Positions 15,821 through 24,123 of a stretch of DNA of 37,749 nt are shown one piece after another. This stretch comes from an uncultured Verrucomicrobia subdivision 3 bacterium (lineage in GTDB: Bacteria; Verrucomicrobiota; Verrucomicrobiia; Limisphaerales; UBA11358). Numbering within the stretch: position 1 is the stretch's first letter; each line of letters opens with the position of its first letter. Location of the stretch: the NCBI GenBank assembly GCA_903822015.1, contig CAIJNQ010000128.1, positions 1 through 37,749 on the forward strand, written 5' to 3'. The notes under the pieces were generated by a model. That model did not search any database and had not been told where the DNA came from. It was given only the letters and a program-made list of their open reading frames with translations. The translations under genes were made by a program, and so were the position numbers.

Positions 15821-18190
15821 ATGACTACCAGAACCGGACGTTTTTCCAACGCCATAACCAACACCTCCGCTGCCTTCGTAACGGCGGCGTTTACGATCAT
15901 TGCCTGCGGCTCATTTGCGGCGCTGATTTTTTCGGGGCCGCTGAACGCGTTCGTCTCCCAGGGCATCTGGATCGGCCTATTCACTGCGCTGGGCGTCGGC
16001 CTCATCGTCTCGCTCGCCAGTTCCTTCACCGGGGCGATTGCCATACCGCAGGACCGGGTGGCGCCGATCCTCGCGCTCATGGCAGTCAGCATCACCGGGC
16101 GCATGAAAGAGGCCTCACCCGAGGAAAAATGCCTCAGCGTGATGGCGGCCATCGCACTGGTCTCGCTCATCACCGGAGTATTTCTATTTCTGCTGGGACG
16201 ATTCCGGCTCGGCAACCTCATCCGCTACATTCCATATCCGGTCATCGGCGGCTTCCTGGCCGGTTCCGGCTGGCTGCTGGTGCGGGGCGCCCTGCACGTG
16301 ATGACCGGCCAGAATTTGAGTATTCGAACGCTCGGGGTCTTACTCCATCCGAAAATGCTCGTGGCCTGGGTTCCGGGCGTCGGGTTTGGCGGCCTGCTCT
16401 TTTTGCTGCTAAAAAGATTGCGCCATACATTCACCATTCCGCTGATGCTCATGGCCGGCATCGGTATCTTTTATCTGGTGCTGTGGCTGGCGGGCGTTTC
16501 CACCCTGGAGGCCAAAGCGCAGGGCTGGCTTCCCCATTTTCCAACGAACCAGAGTTTCGGCAACCTTTCGCCCGTTTCCATCATCCGGCAGATCCCCGCG
16601 CGAATGCTGGGGATGGACTGGGCCATTCTCGCCACGATCCTGCTGACCAGCGTCGTTTCCATCCTGCTCACGGCCAGCGCGCTGGAGCTTGCCGCCGAGG
16701 AAGAGATTGATCTCAACCGCGAACTGCGGGCCGCAGGGCTGGCCACGTTCCTCGTGGGGCTGGGCGGCGGCATGGTCGGCTTTCATTCATTGAGCATGTC
16801 ACGGCTGGTTTTGAGCATGGGCGCCCGCAGCCGCCGGGTGGGGGTGGGCTCGGCGCTGATCTGCGGCGGAGCGATGTTCTGGGGGGCTTCGGTGATATCG
16901 CTCGTGCCACAATTCGTCTGCGGCGGACTGCTGTTTTTTCTCGGGCTCACCTTTCTCTGGGAATGGATTTACGAGGGGCGCCGCACCTTGAACATCGTGG
17001 ATTACGCGGTCGTGCTGCTGATCGTCGCGGTGGTGAGCGTAATGGGTTACCCGGAGGGCGTGGGCGTGGGCATCATCGCGGCGGTAGTCATTTTCATCCA
17101 TAATTACAGCCGCGTGGAGGTGGTCACCCACGCGCACACCGGCACGGAATTTCGCAGCAACGTGGACCGTTCGGTGGGCGACCTGCGGTTCCTGCGGGAA
17201 CACGGCGCACAAATCTATGTGCTGCGACTGCAAGGATTCATTTTTTTCGGCACGGCCAATCACCTCCTGCATGAAGTCCGCCAGCGGGTGAAGCAAGCCA
17301 GCCTGCCTCCGCTGCGGTACGTCATACTGGATTTGCGGCGCGTGACCGGCCTGGATTCCTCCGCCCTATTCAGCCTCAACAAAATCCTGTTGCTGGGACG
17401 CAAAGAAGGCTTTCAACTCATCATGGCGCAACTCACCCCCCAATTGGACACCCAGCTCAAAAAGGGAGGCATGACCGAGCAAACCGGCGCGGGCCTGCAC
17501 CTGACGGCCGACCTGGACCGGGCCATGGAATGGTGCGAGGAACATCTCCTGGCCGATGCGCATCCCGCCACAAACGGCCATTCCGGCACCCTGGCCGAAC
17601 AGTTGATGCTTTCCTGGCCGGCGGCGATCGAACCGGCCCGCCTGATGCCCTATCTGGAACGGCGGGAAGTGCCCGCCGCCACGCATCTCATCCGCCAGTC
17701 TGAAAAATCCGAATCGCTCTACTTTATTGAATCGGGCCGGGTCACGGCGCAATTGGAAATGGAAAATGGCAGCACGTTGCGCCTGCGCACCATGGGTTCC
17801 GGCACCGTGGTGGGGGAAGTCGGCCTCTTTCTGGGCGGCACGCGCGCCGCCTCCGTCGTCACCGAACAGCCCTGTACCGTCCATTGCCTGACCGCGGCGG
17901 CCCTGGACAGGATGAACCGCGAACAACCCGACCTGGCCCTCGCTTTTCATCGCTACCTCATCTGCCAATTGGGCGAGCGCATGGCCAGCAACAGCAAACG
18001 GCTGCTCGACACCCTGGAATGTAACCCGCGAGCGGGCATATGGCCGGGCAGCCGCTTAAACCACCGAGGCGCTTCGCCGAAAAATTCCAATACCGCCCCC
18101 GGTCAACCTTCAGCGATCGTGAGATCCGGACGCCGAGGGCATCAAGGGAAGGATTGCCGGTGCCGGAGGCGGGGAGCCGACGGATTTTGA
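15821..18190 (+). CDS. SulP-family anion transporter with STAS and cyclic-nucleotide-binding domains
   Basis: This 789-residue inner-membrane protein belongs to the SulP/SLC26 family, which moves sulfate, bicarbonate or other anions. The first 440 residues carry about a dozen membrane segments, including the RYIPYPVIGGFLAGSGWLL motif. A STAS domain follows (about 462-580; VILDLRRVTGLDSSALFSL). A cNMP-binding-like domain covers about 600-727 (SLYFIESGRVTAQL, GTVVGEVGLFLGGTRAASVV), so transport may respond to a cyclic nucleotide. ATG 15821 is chosen since the frame back to 15746 is not membrane-like. After LLDTLE the last 55 residues turn Arg/Pro/Gly-rich and foreign, suggesting loss of the native stop. 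They overlap the convergent glycosyltransferase gene by 81 bases. Confidence 0.9.
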   Translation: MTTRTGRFSNAITNTSAAFVTAAFTIIACGSFAALIFSGPLNAFVSQGIWIGLFTALGVGLIVSLASSFTGAIAIPQDRVAPILALMAVSITGRMKEASPEEKCLSVMAAIALVSLITGVFLFLLGRFRLGNLIRYIPYPVIGGFLAGSGWLLVRGALHVMTGQNLSIRTLGVLLHPKMLVAWVPGVGFGGLLFLLLKRLRHTFTIPLMLMAGIGIFYLVLWLAGVSTLEAKAQGWLPHFPTNQSFGNLSPVSIIRQIPARMLGMDWAILATILLTSVVSILLTASALELAAEEEIDLNRELRAAGLATFLVGLGGGMVGFHSLSMSRLVLSMGARSRRVGVGSALICGGAMFWGASVISLVPQFVCGGLLFFLGLTFLWEWIYEGRRTLNIVDYAVVLLIVAVVSVMGYPEGVGVGIIAAVVIFIHNYSRVEVVTHAHTGTEFRSNVDRSVGDLRFLREHGAQIYVLRLQGFIFFGTANHLLHEVRQRVKQASLPPLRYVILDLRRVTGLDSSALFSLNKILLLGRKEGFQLIMAQLTPQLDTQLKKGGMTEQTGAGLHLTADLDRAMEWCEEHLLADAHPATNGHSGTLAEQLMLSWPAAIEPARLMPYLERREVPAATHLIRQSEKSESLYFIESGRVTAQLEMENGSTLRLRTMGSGTVVGEVGLFLGGTRAASVVTEQPCTVHCLTAAALDRMNREQPDLALAFHRYLICQLGERMASNSKRLLDTLECNPRAGIWPGSRLNHRGASPKNSNTAPGQPSAIVRSGRRGHQGKDCRCRRRGADGF

Positions 18191-19237
18191 ATCCGGCAGG
18201 AACTCCAGAATGCGCGCCAGGGCCCGCTCGTTGCCGAAAAAGTTCTCGCGCAAAATGGTTTCGCGATACCGGTCCAGCCGATCCAGAAAATGCTTCATCG
18301 GCACCTTGAAATCCCGCAGGTCATCGCACATCACGCCGTAGCCGAGCGCATTGAGGTACCAGGCATTAAGCCACTGCTCGAACTGCCAGGCCACCGGCAG
18401 CGAAAACACCGGCTTGCCGAGATACAACGCCTCGCTCATCAGGGTGTAGCCGCCGTTAGTGAGGATCCACGACGCCCCGCCGACCTCCTGGATGAACCGT
18501 TCGTCCGAGCGTGGATAATAGCTGATGTTGCCGTCCGTACCCGCATGCTCCTCGTACGCGAAGACCTTGAAATGAAATGGCAATTCCTTGAGCAGCTCCG
18601 GCAACCGTGTGAACGAACTGCTCGTTTGATACACCACCACGTAGCCGTCGTCGCGCGGGGCGAGGTTCAAGACTTTCTCGCGGAGAATGGGCGGAAAGAA
18701 CTCGACATTCGCGCCAGGCGGCAGGGGCGGATAATAAAACGACGTGGCGAAATGGGCCTCCGTATGATAGTCGGTGAGCCAGACGACGGAGCGCGCGGCC
18801 AGCGCCGGGATCCGCTGGTCCAGCGGCAGCGCCGGCCGTGAAAAGGGAATGACGCCCTGATGATCAAGACTGAGGCAGCGCAGGCCGGCCAGTTCGGCGG
18901 CCCGGGGCAGGAACGGCTCGAAGTCGGTGATGGCCAGATGCGGCTGCCAGTCTTCAATCAGCTGCCGGATTTCGCGGATAATCCGGCCGCGTTGCCGGAT
19001 CAGCGGCAGGTTGCCCCAGAAACTGGCCACGAGTTCCACGCGGTTGTTGCGATACACAAAGGTGAACCCGGGGATCTCCCGCACCTCCGGCAGGAGAGGT
19101 TGCAAAACCTTGAAGGCCTTGTGACTGGCGAGAATTTTGACTTCATGGCCGAGGCGGATGAGCGCCCGGCACAGGGTGATGACCCGCGAGGAATGTCCCT
19201 GGCCTTCGCCGCAACAGCTATAGAGGATGCGCGCCAT
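18110..19237 (-). CDS. MJ1255/VC2487-type glycosyltransferase
   Basis: The 375-residue protein opens with MARILYSCCGEGQGHSSRV, the Gly-rich GEGxGHxxR nucleotide-sugar loop that marks the MJ1255/VC2487 family of GT-B glycosyltransferases. In the C-terminal half, WILTNGGYTLMSEALYLGKPVFSLPV is the donor-binding motif, where Gly-Gly and Glu contact the nucleotide sugar, and QFEQWLNAWYLNALGYG follows. Acceptor and sugar are unknown; surface glycan synthesis is likely. ATG 19237 gives the family start; 19249 is possible and the frame opens to 19309. The tail beyond about residue 345 is Pro/Ser-rich and overlaps the end of the SulP gene by 81 bases. Confidence 0.88.
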   Translation of the reverse strand: MARILYSCCGEGQGHSSRVITLCRALIRLGHEVKILASHKAFKVLQPLLPEVREIPGFTFVYRNNRVELVASFWGNLPLIRQRGRIIREIRQLIEDWQPHLAITDFEPFLPRAAELAGLRCLSLDHQGVIPFSRPALPLDQRIPALAARSVVWLTDYHTEAHFATSFYYPPLPPGANVEFFPPILREKVLNLAPRDDGYVVVYQTSSSFTRLPELLKELPFHFKVFAYEEHAGTDGNISYYPRSDERFIQEVGGASWILTNGGYTLMSEALYLGKPVFSLPVAWQFEQWLNAWYLNALGYGVMCDDLRDFKVPMKHFLDRLDRYRETILRENFFGNERALARILEFLPDSKSVGSPPPAPAILPLMPSASGSHDR

Positions 19238-19489
19238 CTCGCCGCCCATTTTCAGCCAATCGCGGACCGGAAGCAAATGACAGTTCGGTGACAAATGAGC
19301 GGCAAACATTCCCGTGGCATCGCAACGGCCAGTTACCGCATCAGATTAGTGCGGGGAAAACTCCGGCGCAGCAACGGGTAGAACGCACTGATGAAAAAAA
19401 CCAAATCACACGGGCCCTTACGAAGCGGGAACCACATCCGGGCGACCGGCCGCCGGGCATCGGCAGCATTGTAAAAATGGAAAAGGCCA

Positions 19490-20134
19490 TCAATCCGGCG
19501 AAATTACGTAGAACTTACCGTCGCCATTCACCACGACGTCCAGGCCGGCATAGATTTTATCCGGGGTAACCAGCCCGACGGGGAACTGCTTCAATTGATC
19601 CAGCTGCGTTTGCAACTCGGGAATGCTGTTGAATTTTCGCTGCACCACCACGCGTTCGGCCACGTCCCGGCGGAGGCGGTTTTCCAACTGCGCATAATCT
19701 TTGCCGGCCTGAACCAGGTTGGTATTGGCGAGGGCCAGACTGGCCTCGGTCTGGGCGTTCCGGCTGGTGAGCGCGGCCAGCTGGTTGGTCAAATCCAAGG
19801 CGTTCCGGCCCAAGGCCTGATTTTGCGCGGCGGACTCCGCAACCTGCCGGCTGAGGTTGGTGATCTGCTCCGTCTGGAGGGCAAGGTTGGATTGGGCTTC
19901 CGTCAACTGGTTAGAAAACACCACGGATGTTTCGGCCAGCGCGTTGGACAGGGTGAGGAGGTTGCCATCGCGGACGGAGATTTGCGCCTGCGCCGTGTCC
20001 AGCCGGTTGGAATAATCCGTAATCGCGGCGGCCGCGGTGTCCAACTGCGCCTGGTCGCTCCACCAGGTCGCGGCGAGACCGACGGCCAGAAGAAGGCTCA
20101 CGACCGCCAGGACGATAGATAAATATGATTTCAT
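19490..20134 (-). CDS. Membrane-anchored coiled-coil protein, hypothetical
   Basis: The 214-residue protein has an N-terminal membrane helix (MKSYLSIVLAVVSLLLAVGLA) and then a continuous coiled coil (about 30-150) rich in Gln, Asn, Ala and Leu with recurring LTNQL/NLSRQV heptads. The last 50 residues are different and end KIYAGLDVVVNGDGKFYVISPD, probably a small beta-structured domain. It resembles the coiled-coil protein at 7390-8007 in design but not in C-terminal domain. A periplasmic spacer or envelope scaffold is a plausible but unproven role. It stands alone, about 250 bases upstream of the glycosyltransferase. Confidence 0.75.
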   Translation of the reverse strand: MKSYLSIVLAVVSLLLAVGLAATWWSDQAQLDTAAAAITDYSNRLDTAQAQISVRDGNLLTLSNALAETSVVFSNQLTEAQSNLALQTEQITNLSRQVAESAAQNQALGRNALDLTNQLAALTSRNAQTEASLALANTNLVQAGKDYAQLENRLRRDVAERVVVQRKFNSIPELQTQLDQLKQFPVGLVTPDKIYAGLDVVVNGDGKFYVISPD

Positions 20135-20366
20135 AATTTTTTCAGGGCGCAGCGACCAGCCATGCCGACCGGCCCAGAATCACATTACCATATGCGGCCG
20201 GCGGGTAAAAAGGCAAGCAGACTACACTCCCGTCCGATCATGAAATGAAAACCGGCGGTCACGGTCAAGGCAGCGAAAGTGACATTCCGGTGACATTTTT
20301 CCGCAAGCGCCCCGCAGCCATTTCAAACCGGACCGGGCGAGTGAAGAAACCAGTTTAGGCACCTTT

Positions 20367-20768
20367 TCATTCCCAAACCCGGAAGGGCAAACCCGCCTGG
20401 TCCATGAACGCGTAACAGCGCGGACAGCGGCCCGGATGTCGCCAGTTCTCAACGAAATGTTTTGCCGAGACCGGACAGGCCGGCTTCAACTTCTGCCATT
20501 CGAATTGGCGCGGCGCGGCGCGCTGGGGAGCAAACAGGCTGTCCCGCAAAATCACAGGCGGGATTTCCGGCCGCACGAAGGCGGAAAAATTCCGGGCGAA
20601 ATCCCGGTGCCCGGCCAGACGGCGGACCCGCGTGAACACGTCGTACAACTCCCGGCATTCGCGGCAGAGGATGGTCTGCACGTCACAATGCAAACCGCTG
20701 TCCGGACCGCCGGAAAGGTCGGCATGATACTGGCATTGCGTGCATTGAAAGTGATAGGTCCGGCACAT
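20367..20768 (-). CDS. Cys-rich, probably zinc-binding hypothetical protein
   Basis: The 133-residue protein has several paired cysteines: CTQC near residue 9, CDVQTILCREC around 28-38, and a C-terminal CPVSAKHFVENWRHPGRC followed by CPRC. These pairs can form two or three zinc ribbons. The first part (MCRTYHFQCTQCQYHADLSG) resembles the N-terminus of proteins that test their own zinc content rather than a known DNA-binding family. It ends GLPFRVWE, a tail of the kind seen in verrucomicrobial small zinc-ribbon proteins. No partner gene is adjacent. I cannot assign a function. Confidence 0.65.
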   Translation of the reverse strand: MCRTYHFQCTQCQYHADLSGGPDSGLHCDVQTILCRECRELYDVFTRVRRLAGHRDFARNFSAFVRPEIPPVILRDSLFAPQRAAPRQFEWQKLKPACPVSAKHFVENWRHPGRCPRCYAFMDQAGLPFRVWE

Positions 20769-20950
20769 GCATAACCAATCTCGCCGGAGGGACAGACATT
20801 TTCAAGGCGCGCTGCGGCCATTCGCCGCCGATTCGCGCTCACCCCCTCCATGTCATCCGGTTTACAGGGGGATGAGAATTCCATCCGGATTTGCGGCAAA
20901 GCCACATTGGCATTTAGGATCTAATCACCTAACCCGAAACGGAACCGGGC

Positions 20951-21400
20951 ATGGGTTATGCTTTTTATCAAAATGTGAGTTCAACCATGACATGGGGTGG
21001 TTTGACCAGAGATGACCGGCTAACGCATATCTGGTCGCTGCTGGTGCACTCGGCCCATGCCCGCAGGGGATTGACTTATGCCATGCTGGAACAGCTCATA
21101 GGCGTCCCCGAACGAGCCATCGGGTGCTGGCTGACTCCGATCCAGGACTATTGTAATTTTCATAATCTGCCGCCCCTGACGTTACTGGTGGCGAATGATG
21201 CCGATGATCCGCTCATCGGAGATTTCACCGAGGCCGATGTTTTCGGGGAACGGGCGCGCATTTATTTGTTTGACTGGCTGGGCCGGAAAACCCCAACACC
21301 GGAGGACTTCCGACGGACGACCAACCAGGATGCCGGGGAGATGCCGTGGTATCATAGCTGGCAACCCTGGGCGGATTTGCGGCAATACGCAGCGATGTGA
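20951..21400 (+). CDS. Hypothetical protein with winged-helix-like N-terminus
   Basis: The product (149 residues, or 137 if it starts at ATG 20987) begins with helices ending in GLTYAMLEQLIGVPERAIGCWL, which looks like a small helix-turn-helix. It is followed by IQDYCNFHNLPPLTLLVAND, a pattern I recall from uncharacterised proteins where a short winged-helix precedes a region with LPxLxxLVV. The latter part contains ADVFGERARIYLFDWLGR and a Trp-rich tail (MPWYHSWQPWADL). Start 20987 (MTWGGL) may be the true one. The surrounding genes offer no clue to its role. Confidence 0.65.
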   Translation: MGYAFYQNVSSTMTWGGLTRDDRLTHIWSLLVHSAHARRGLTYAMLEQLIGVPERAIGCWLTPIQDYCNFHNLPPLTLLVANDADDPLIGDFTEADVFGERARIYLFDWLGRKTPTPEDFRRTTNQDAGEMPWYHSWQPWADLRQYAAM

Positions 21401-21566
21401 TCCGGCCTGCCCGGGCGCACCACGGCCAAGGGATGAAAACTCCGGCAATGGTACCGACGGCGGCTGCAGCCGGGAGATTCACCGGCAAGGCGGAGCCGGC
21501 GCGGGGCGAGGTTAAAACAATGATTGCTTTATTAAAAAATAAGGAGAACTTGAACAGGTCGCAAGC

Positions 21567-21995
21567 ATGGGTGAATTATTTCAAGTGGTATACACGAGCA
21601 CGGCCGCTGAATCGTTCAGCCGGGCGGAGTTGCTGGACATGCTCAAGGGCAGTGTCCAGCGGAACTCGAAGGCGGGGATCACCGGGTTGCTGCTCTACCA
21701 GGATCGCACCTTCATGCAGGCGCTCGAAGGCGAAAAGGCGGTGGTGACCACGTTGTACGAGAAGATCAGCCACGATCCGCGGCACCGCAACGTCATCCCC
21801 CTGCTGCAAGGCCCCATAGCGGAGCGGCATTTTCCGAATTCGGCGATGGCCTTCCGCGATCTGGAGACGCCGGAGCTCAAGAAACTACCGGGCTACAGCG
21901 AATTTTTGAACACGCCCCTGAGCGGGGAACAGTTTAAAAAAAACCTGCCCCTGTGCGAAAAGTTGCTGTTGCTGTTCAAGCAGAACATCCGCTGA
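21567..21995 (+). CDS. BLUF-domain blue-light photoreceptor, stand-alone
   Basis: This 142-residue cytoplasmic protein is a single BLUF domain, which binds FAD and signals through a hydrogen-bond switch. The key residues are present: Y9 in VVYTS, N33 in VQRNSKAGITGLLLY, and Q51 in FMQALEG, corresponding to Tyr21, Asn45 and Gln63 of AppA. The usual Trp on strand 5 (WxM) is replaced by Ser92, while Met94 is kept (NSAMAF). The C-terminal helices (ELKKLPGYSEFL, KKNLPLCEKLLLLFKQ) cap the sheet as in short BLUF proteins. An in-frame TAA shortly upstream fixes the start at ATG 21567; an AAGGAG lies about 22 bases upstream. No output domain is attached. Confidence 0.9.
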   Translation: MGELFQVVYTSTAAESFSRAELLDMLKGSVQRNSKAGITGLLLYQDRTFMQALEGEKAVVTTLYEKISHDPRHRNVIPLLQGPIAERHFPNSAMAFRDLETPELKKLPGYSEFLNTPLSGEQFKKNLPLCEKLLLLFKQNIR

Positions 21996-22156
21996 AAGAC
22001 TTCCGATACGAAGCCCCGGCAAAATTCCGCCCCGATGCCCCTTGATCCCTGGAGGAGGCGCGGCTTCACGGCGGGATAAGATGCCGGCGGACTTCAATTG
22101 GTTTGACCCGGCGGCCGGTTTTTTTCATATCATGGGAAATCACTTTTGTGAAATAA

Positions 22157-22816
22157 TTGAAAACGACAATCGTCAGCGCATTCATCCTGCTCGTCCTGTT
22201 CATGGCCCATCCGGCCGCCGCCCAGACCGGGGCCGATCCCATCATCGCCCAGGGCAATGGATTGGTCATCAAACGAAGCCAGCTGGAGGAAATCATCGGC
22301 GCCATCAAGCGGGCCAGCCTGATAAACCATGAAGCAATCACGCCGGAAAAATTAAAGGCCATTGAAAACCAGACGCTGAAGCGGATGATCCAGGTCAGGA
22401 TCCTGTTGAGCATGGCCACCGACGCGGACAAGGCGAACGGCCAGACCAATGCCAGGCAACAACTGGCCGCCCTGCTGGCCCGCGCGGGTTCCCAAGAGGA
22501 GTTTGACAACAAACTGAAATCCGTGGGCATGACCCCGGAAGGTTTGCAAACCAAAATCCTGCAAGAAGCGACGGCGACGGCGACGCTGACCCGCAAATTG
22601 GGCGTGACCATCTCCGAGGCGGAGGCCAGGCAATATTATGACCACCATCCGGAAAGTTTCACCGCGAACGGCGGCCCGCCGGTTGAATTCAAGAGTGCGG
22701 AAACCAAGATCAAAGATTTTTTGATCCGGCAAAAGACGGAAGAACAGAGTGCGGGATATCTGGAAAAATTGTACCGCGCCGCGAATGTTCAAATACTGGA
22801 CCCCGCTTTGCGGTGA
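22157..22816 (+). CDS. SurA-N-like periplasmic protein lacking a rotamase domain
   Basis: The 219-residue protein has a signal peptide (about 1-22, ending PAAAQ) and a SurA_N/PpiC-type helical domain: NGLVIKRSQLEEIIGA, IENQTLKRMIQVRILLSMA and EEFDNKLKSVGMTPEGLQTKI. In parvulin-type chaperones the segment ...ARQYYDHHPESF is followed by a peptidyl-prolyl isomerase domain of about 100 residues. Here it goes straight to AETKIKDFLIRQKTEEQSAGYLEKL, the closing helix. The catalytic domain therefore appears to be deleted, leaving a chaperone-only protein. The start is a TTG at 22157, the only start that gives the signal peptide. Confidence 0.8.
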   Translation: MKTTIVSAFILLVLFMAHPAAAQTGADPIIAQGNGLVIKRSQLEEIIGAIKRASLINHEAITPEKLKAIENQTLKRMIQVRILLSMATDADKANGQTNARQQLAALLARAGSQEEFDNKLKSVGMTPEGLQTKILQEATATATLTRKLGVTISEAEARQYYDHHPESFTANGGPPVEFKSAETKIKDFLIRQKTEEQSAGYLEKLYRAANVQILDPALR

Positions 22817-22859
22817 TCCGGCGCCCCGACGGAACCCCTTAATTTGCCATGGGGTTAAA

Positions 22860-23555
22860 TCAACTCCCGGCCATGGGCTCGCGCCGACCAGCGGACCAGC
22901 CTTTGCGAAGCAGGTTCAGGGTGCGTTTCAGCAAAGGCGATGCGGGAGGGGAGGCCGTTTTGGCAGGGCTGCCAGCCTCCGGCTTTTCCGCCAACCGCTT
23001 TGCCCGGCGACGGGGATGGGTGCCGGGAGATTGATTGGTGGCCGGACACCGGATCCGCTCCGCCATGCGATCCAGATTGCAACTTTTCAGCAGGTAGTCC
23101 GACGCGCCGTCACTCAACGCCCGATCCCGCCATTCCGGATTAAAGCAGGTGGTGAACATGAGGACGCGGGTGGAACGGGTGAGCGACTTGATAGGCCGCA
23201 CGGCGTCCAAACCGTTGCGATCACCCATCTGAACGTCCAGCAGGATGACATCGGGTCCGGGTTTGCTGGCGAGTTCACTCAATAAAGCGTCCGGCGAGGA
23301 AAAGTGCCGGGCACATTGGATGCCCTGGTAGTGGCCCAAGGCTTCGGCGACCAGCGCTCGCACGGAGTCATTATCGTCCACCAGCCACACTTTTACCGGA
23401 ACAGCAGAGCTGGCGGTGGTTTCATTCAAAGGCAACCCGGCGGGGCCGGATTGGTCAGGCACGTTAAGCACAGGTTTAACGTAGCTTGACCAATGCCAAC
23501 CTGCCGATCGCGCGGCCGACCATCCGCCGACCATGAGAAACACCAGATAGTACAA
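22860..23555 (-). CDS. Response regulator, receiver domain without output domain
   Basis: The frame codes for a CheY-like receiver: acidic pair D60/D61 (VWLVDDND), phospho-acceptor D107 (ILLDVQMGDRNG), T135 (FTT) and K157 (LLKS), counting from 23555. The NGLDAVRPI and SDGASDYLLK segments are typical of LuxR/NarL-type receivers. After the receiver only about 70 Arg/Pro/Ser-rich residues follow, with no helix-turn-helix, so either the output domain was lost or the protein works through partners. The N-terminus is uncertain: the first 50 residues are not receiver, and a GTG at 23471 is a reasonable alternative. No histidine kinase gene is nearby. Confidence 0.75.
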   Translation of the reverse strand: MYYLVFLMVGGWSAARSAGWHWSSYVKPVLNVPDQSGPAGLPLNETTASSAVPVKVWLVDDNDSVRALVAEALGHYQGIQCARHFSSPDALLSELASKPGPDVILLDVQMGDRNGLDAVRPIKSLTRSTRVLMFTTCFNPEWRDRALSDGASDYLLKSCNLDRMAERIRCPATNQSPGTHPRRRAKRLAEKPEAGSPAKTASPPASPLLKRTLNLLRKGWSAGRREPMAGS

Positions 23556-23707
23556 GGGTATTCGGCATTATATTCTGATTAGCGACCAGCCGACGACGAC
23601 GGATTCCGCGCCAGACCGGTGACGGATTCTATTCAGGGTGAAAAATAACCAACAAGCGATGGCCGGCGTTTCCGGAGACGTGAAGAATACCATTCCCTCC
23701 CGCAAAG

Positions 23708-23971
23708 CTAGCGAGCCGACATCGAATCGTAAGGAAGTGAAGCCGCCGGCCCATGACCCGTGGCACAAGCTGCGATCAAACCCGCGATCACCGCACCGTA
23801 AAAGACGGGGTGATTCCCGGGCGTGAAAGATTTCTCCGCAGCGTCTCGATCCTCGTTCTGTTGTTGCATCCAGGCGGCGCGATCGCCGGCGGGCGGGGTC
23901 AAAGAGGCACAGCCGCCGCCCGCCAGGGCCAGGACAATGACCAGATTCAATACCGGCGTCAGCGGTTTCAT
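23708..23971 (-). CDS. Small lipoprotein, hypothetical
   Basis: This 87-residue product has a signal peptide with lipobox LAGGGC (Cys about residue 21). A short charged helix (WMQQQNEDRDAAEKSF) precedes a second hydrophobic stretch (VFYGAVIAGLIAACA), so it could be anchored twice or inserted in a membrane. ATG 23971 gives the lipoprotein signal; the frame remains open to 24049. It is divergent from the alpha/beta hydrolase gene, with a spacer of about 150 bases. Confidence 0.65.
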   Translation of the reverse strand: MKPLTPVLNLVIVLALAGGGCASLTPPAGDRAAWMQQQNEDRDAAEKSFTPGNHPVFYGAVIAGLIAACATGHGPAASLPYDSMSAR

Positions 23972-24123
23972 GGATTTCAAACGAGTAAAATATTTTGAGT
24001 CCGGATTCGCTTCCAATGAACTGACGAAGGTTCGGTGTGTAAAATTCACGTAAATTGGGAAAATTCAGGTCCGCGACCGGCGAAAAGTTTGTCAAGGCTG
24101 CGGGATTGGTTTAAACCGTCCGG

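Noticed and set aside
20135-20366. A possible gene in the spacer before the Cys-rich protein
   Set aside because: Only short frames occur, with no motif, start signal or consistent codon use.
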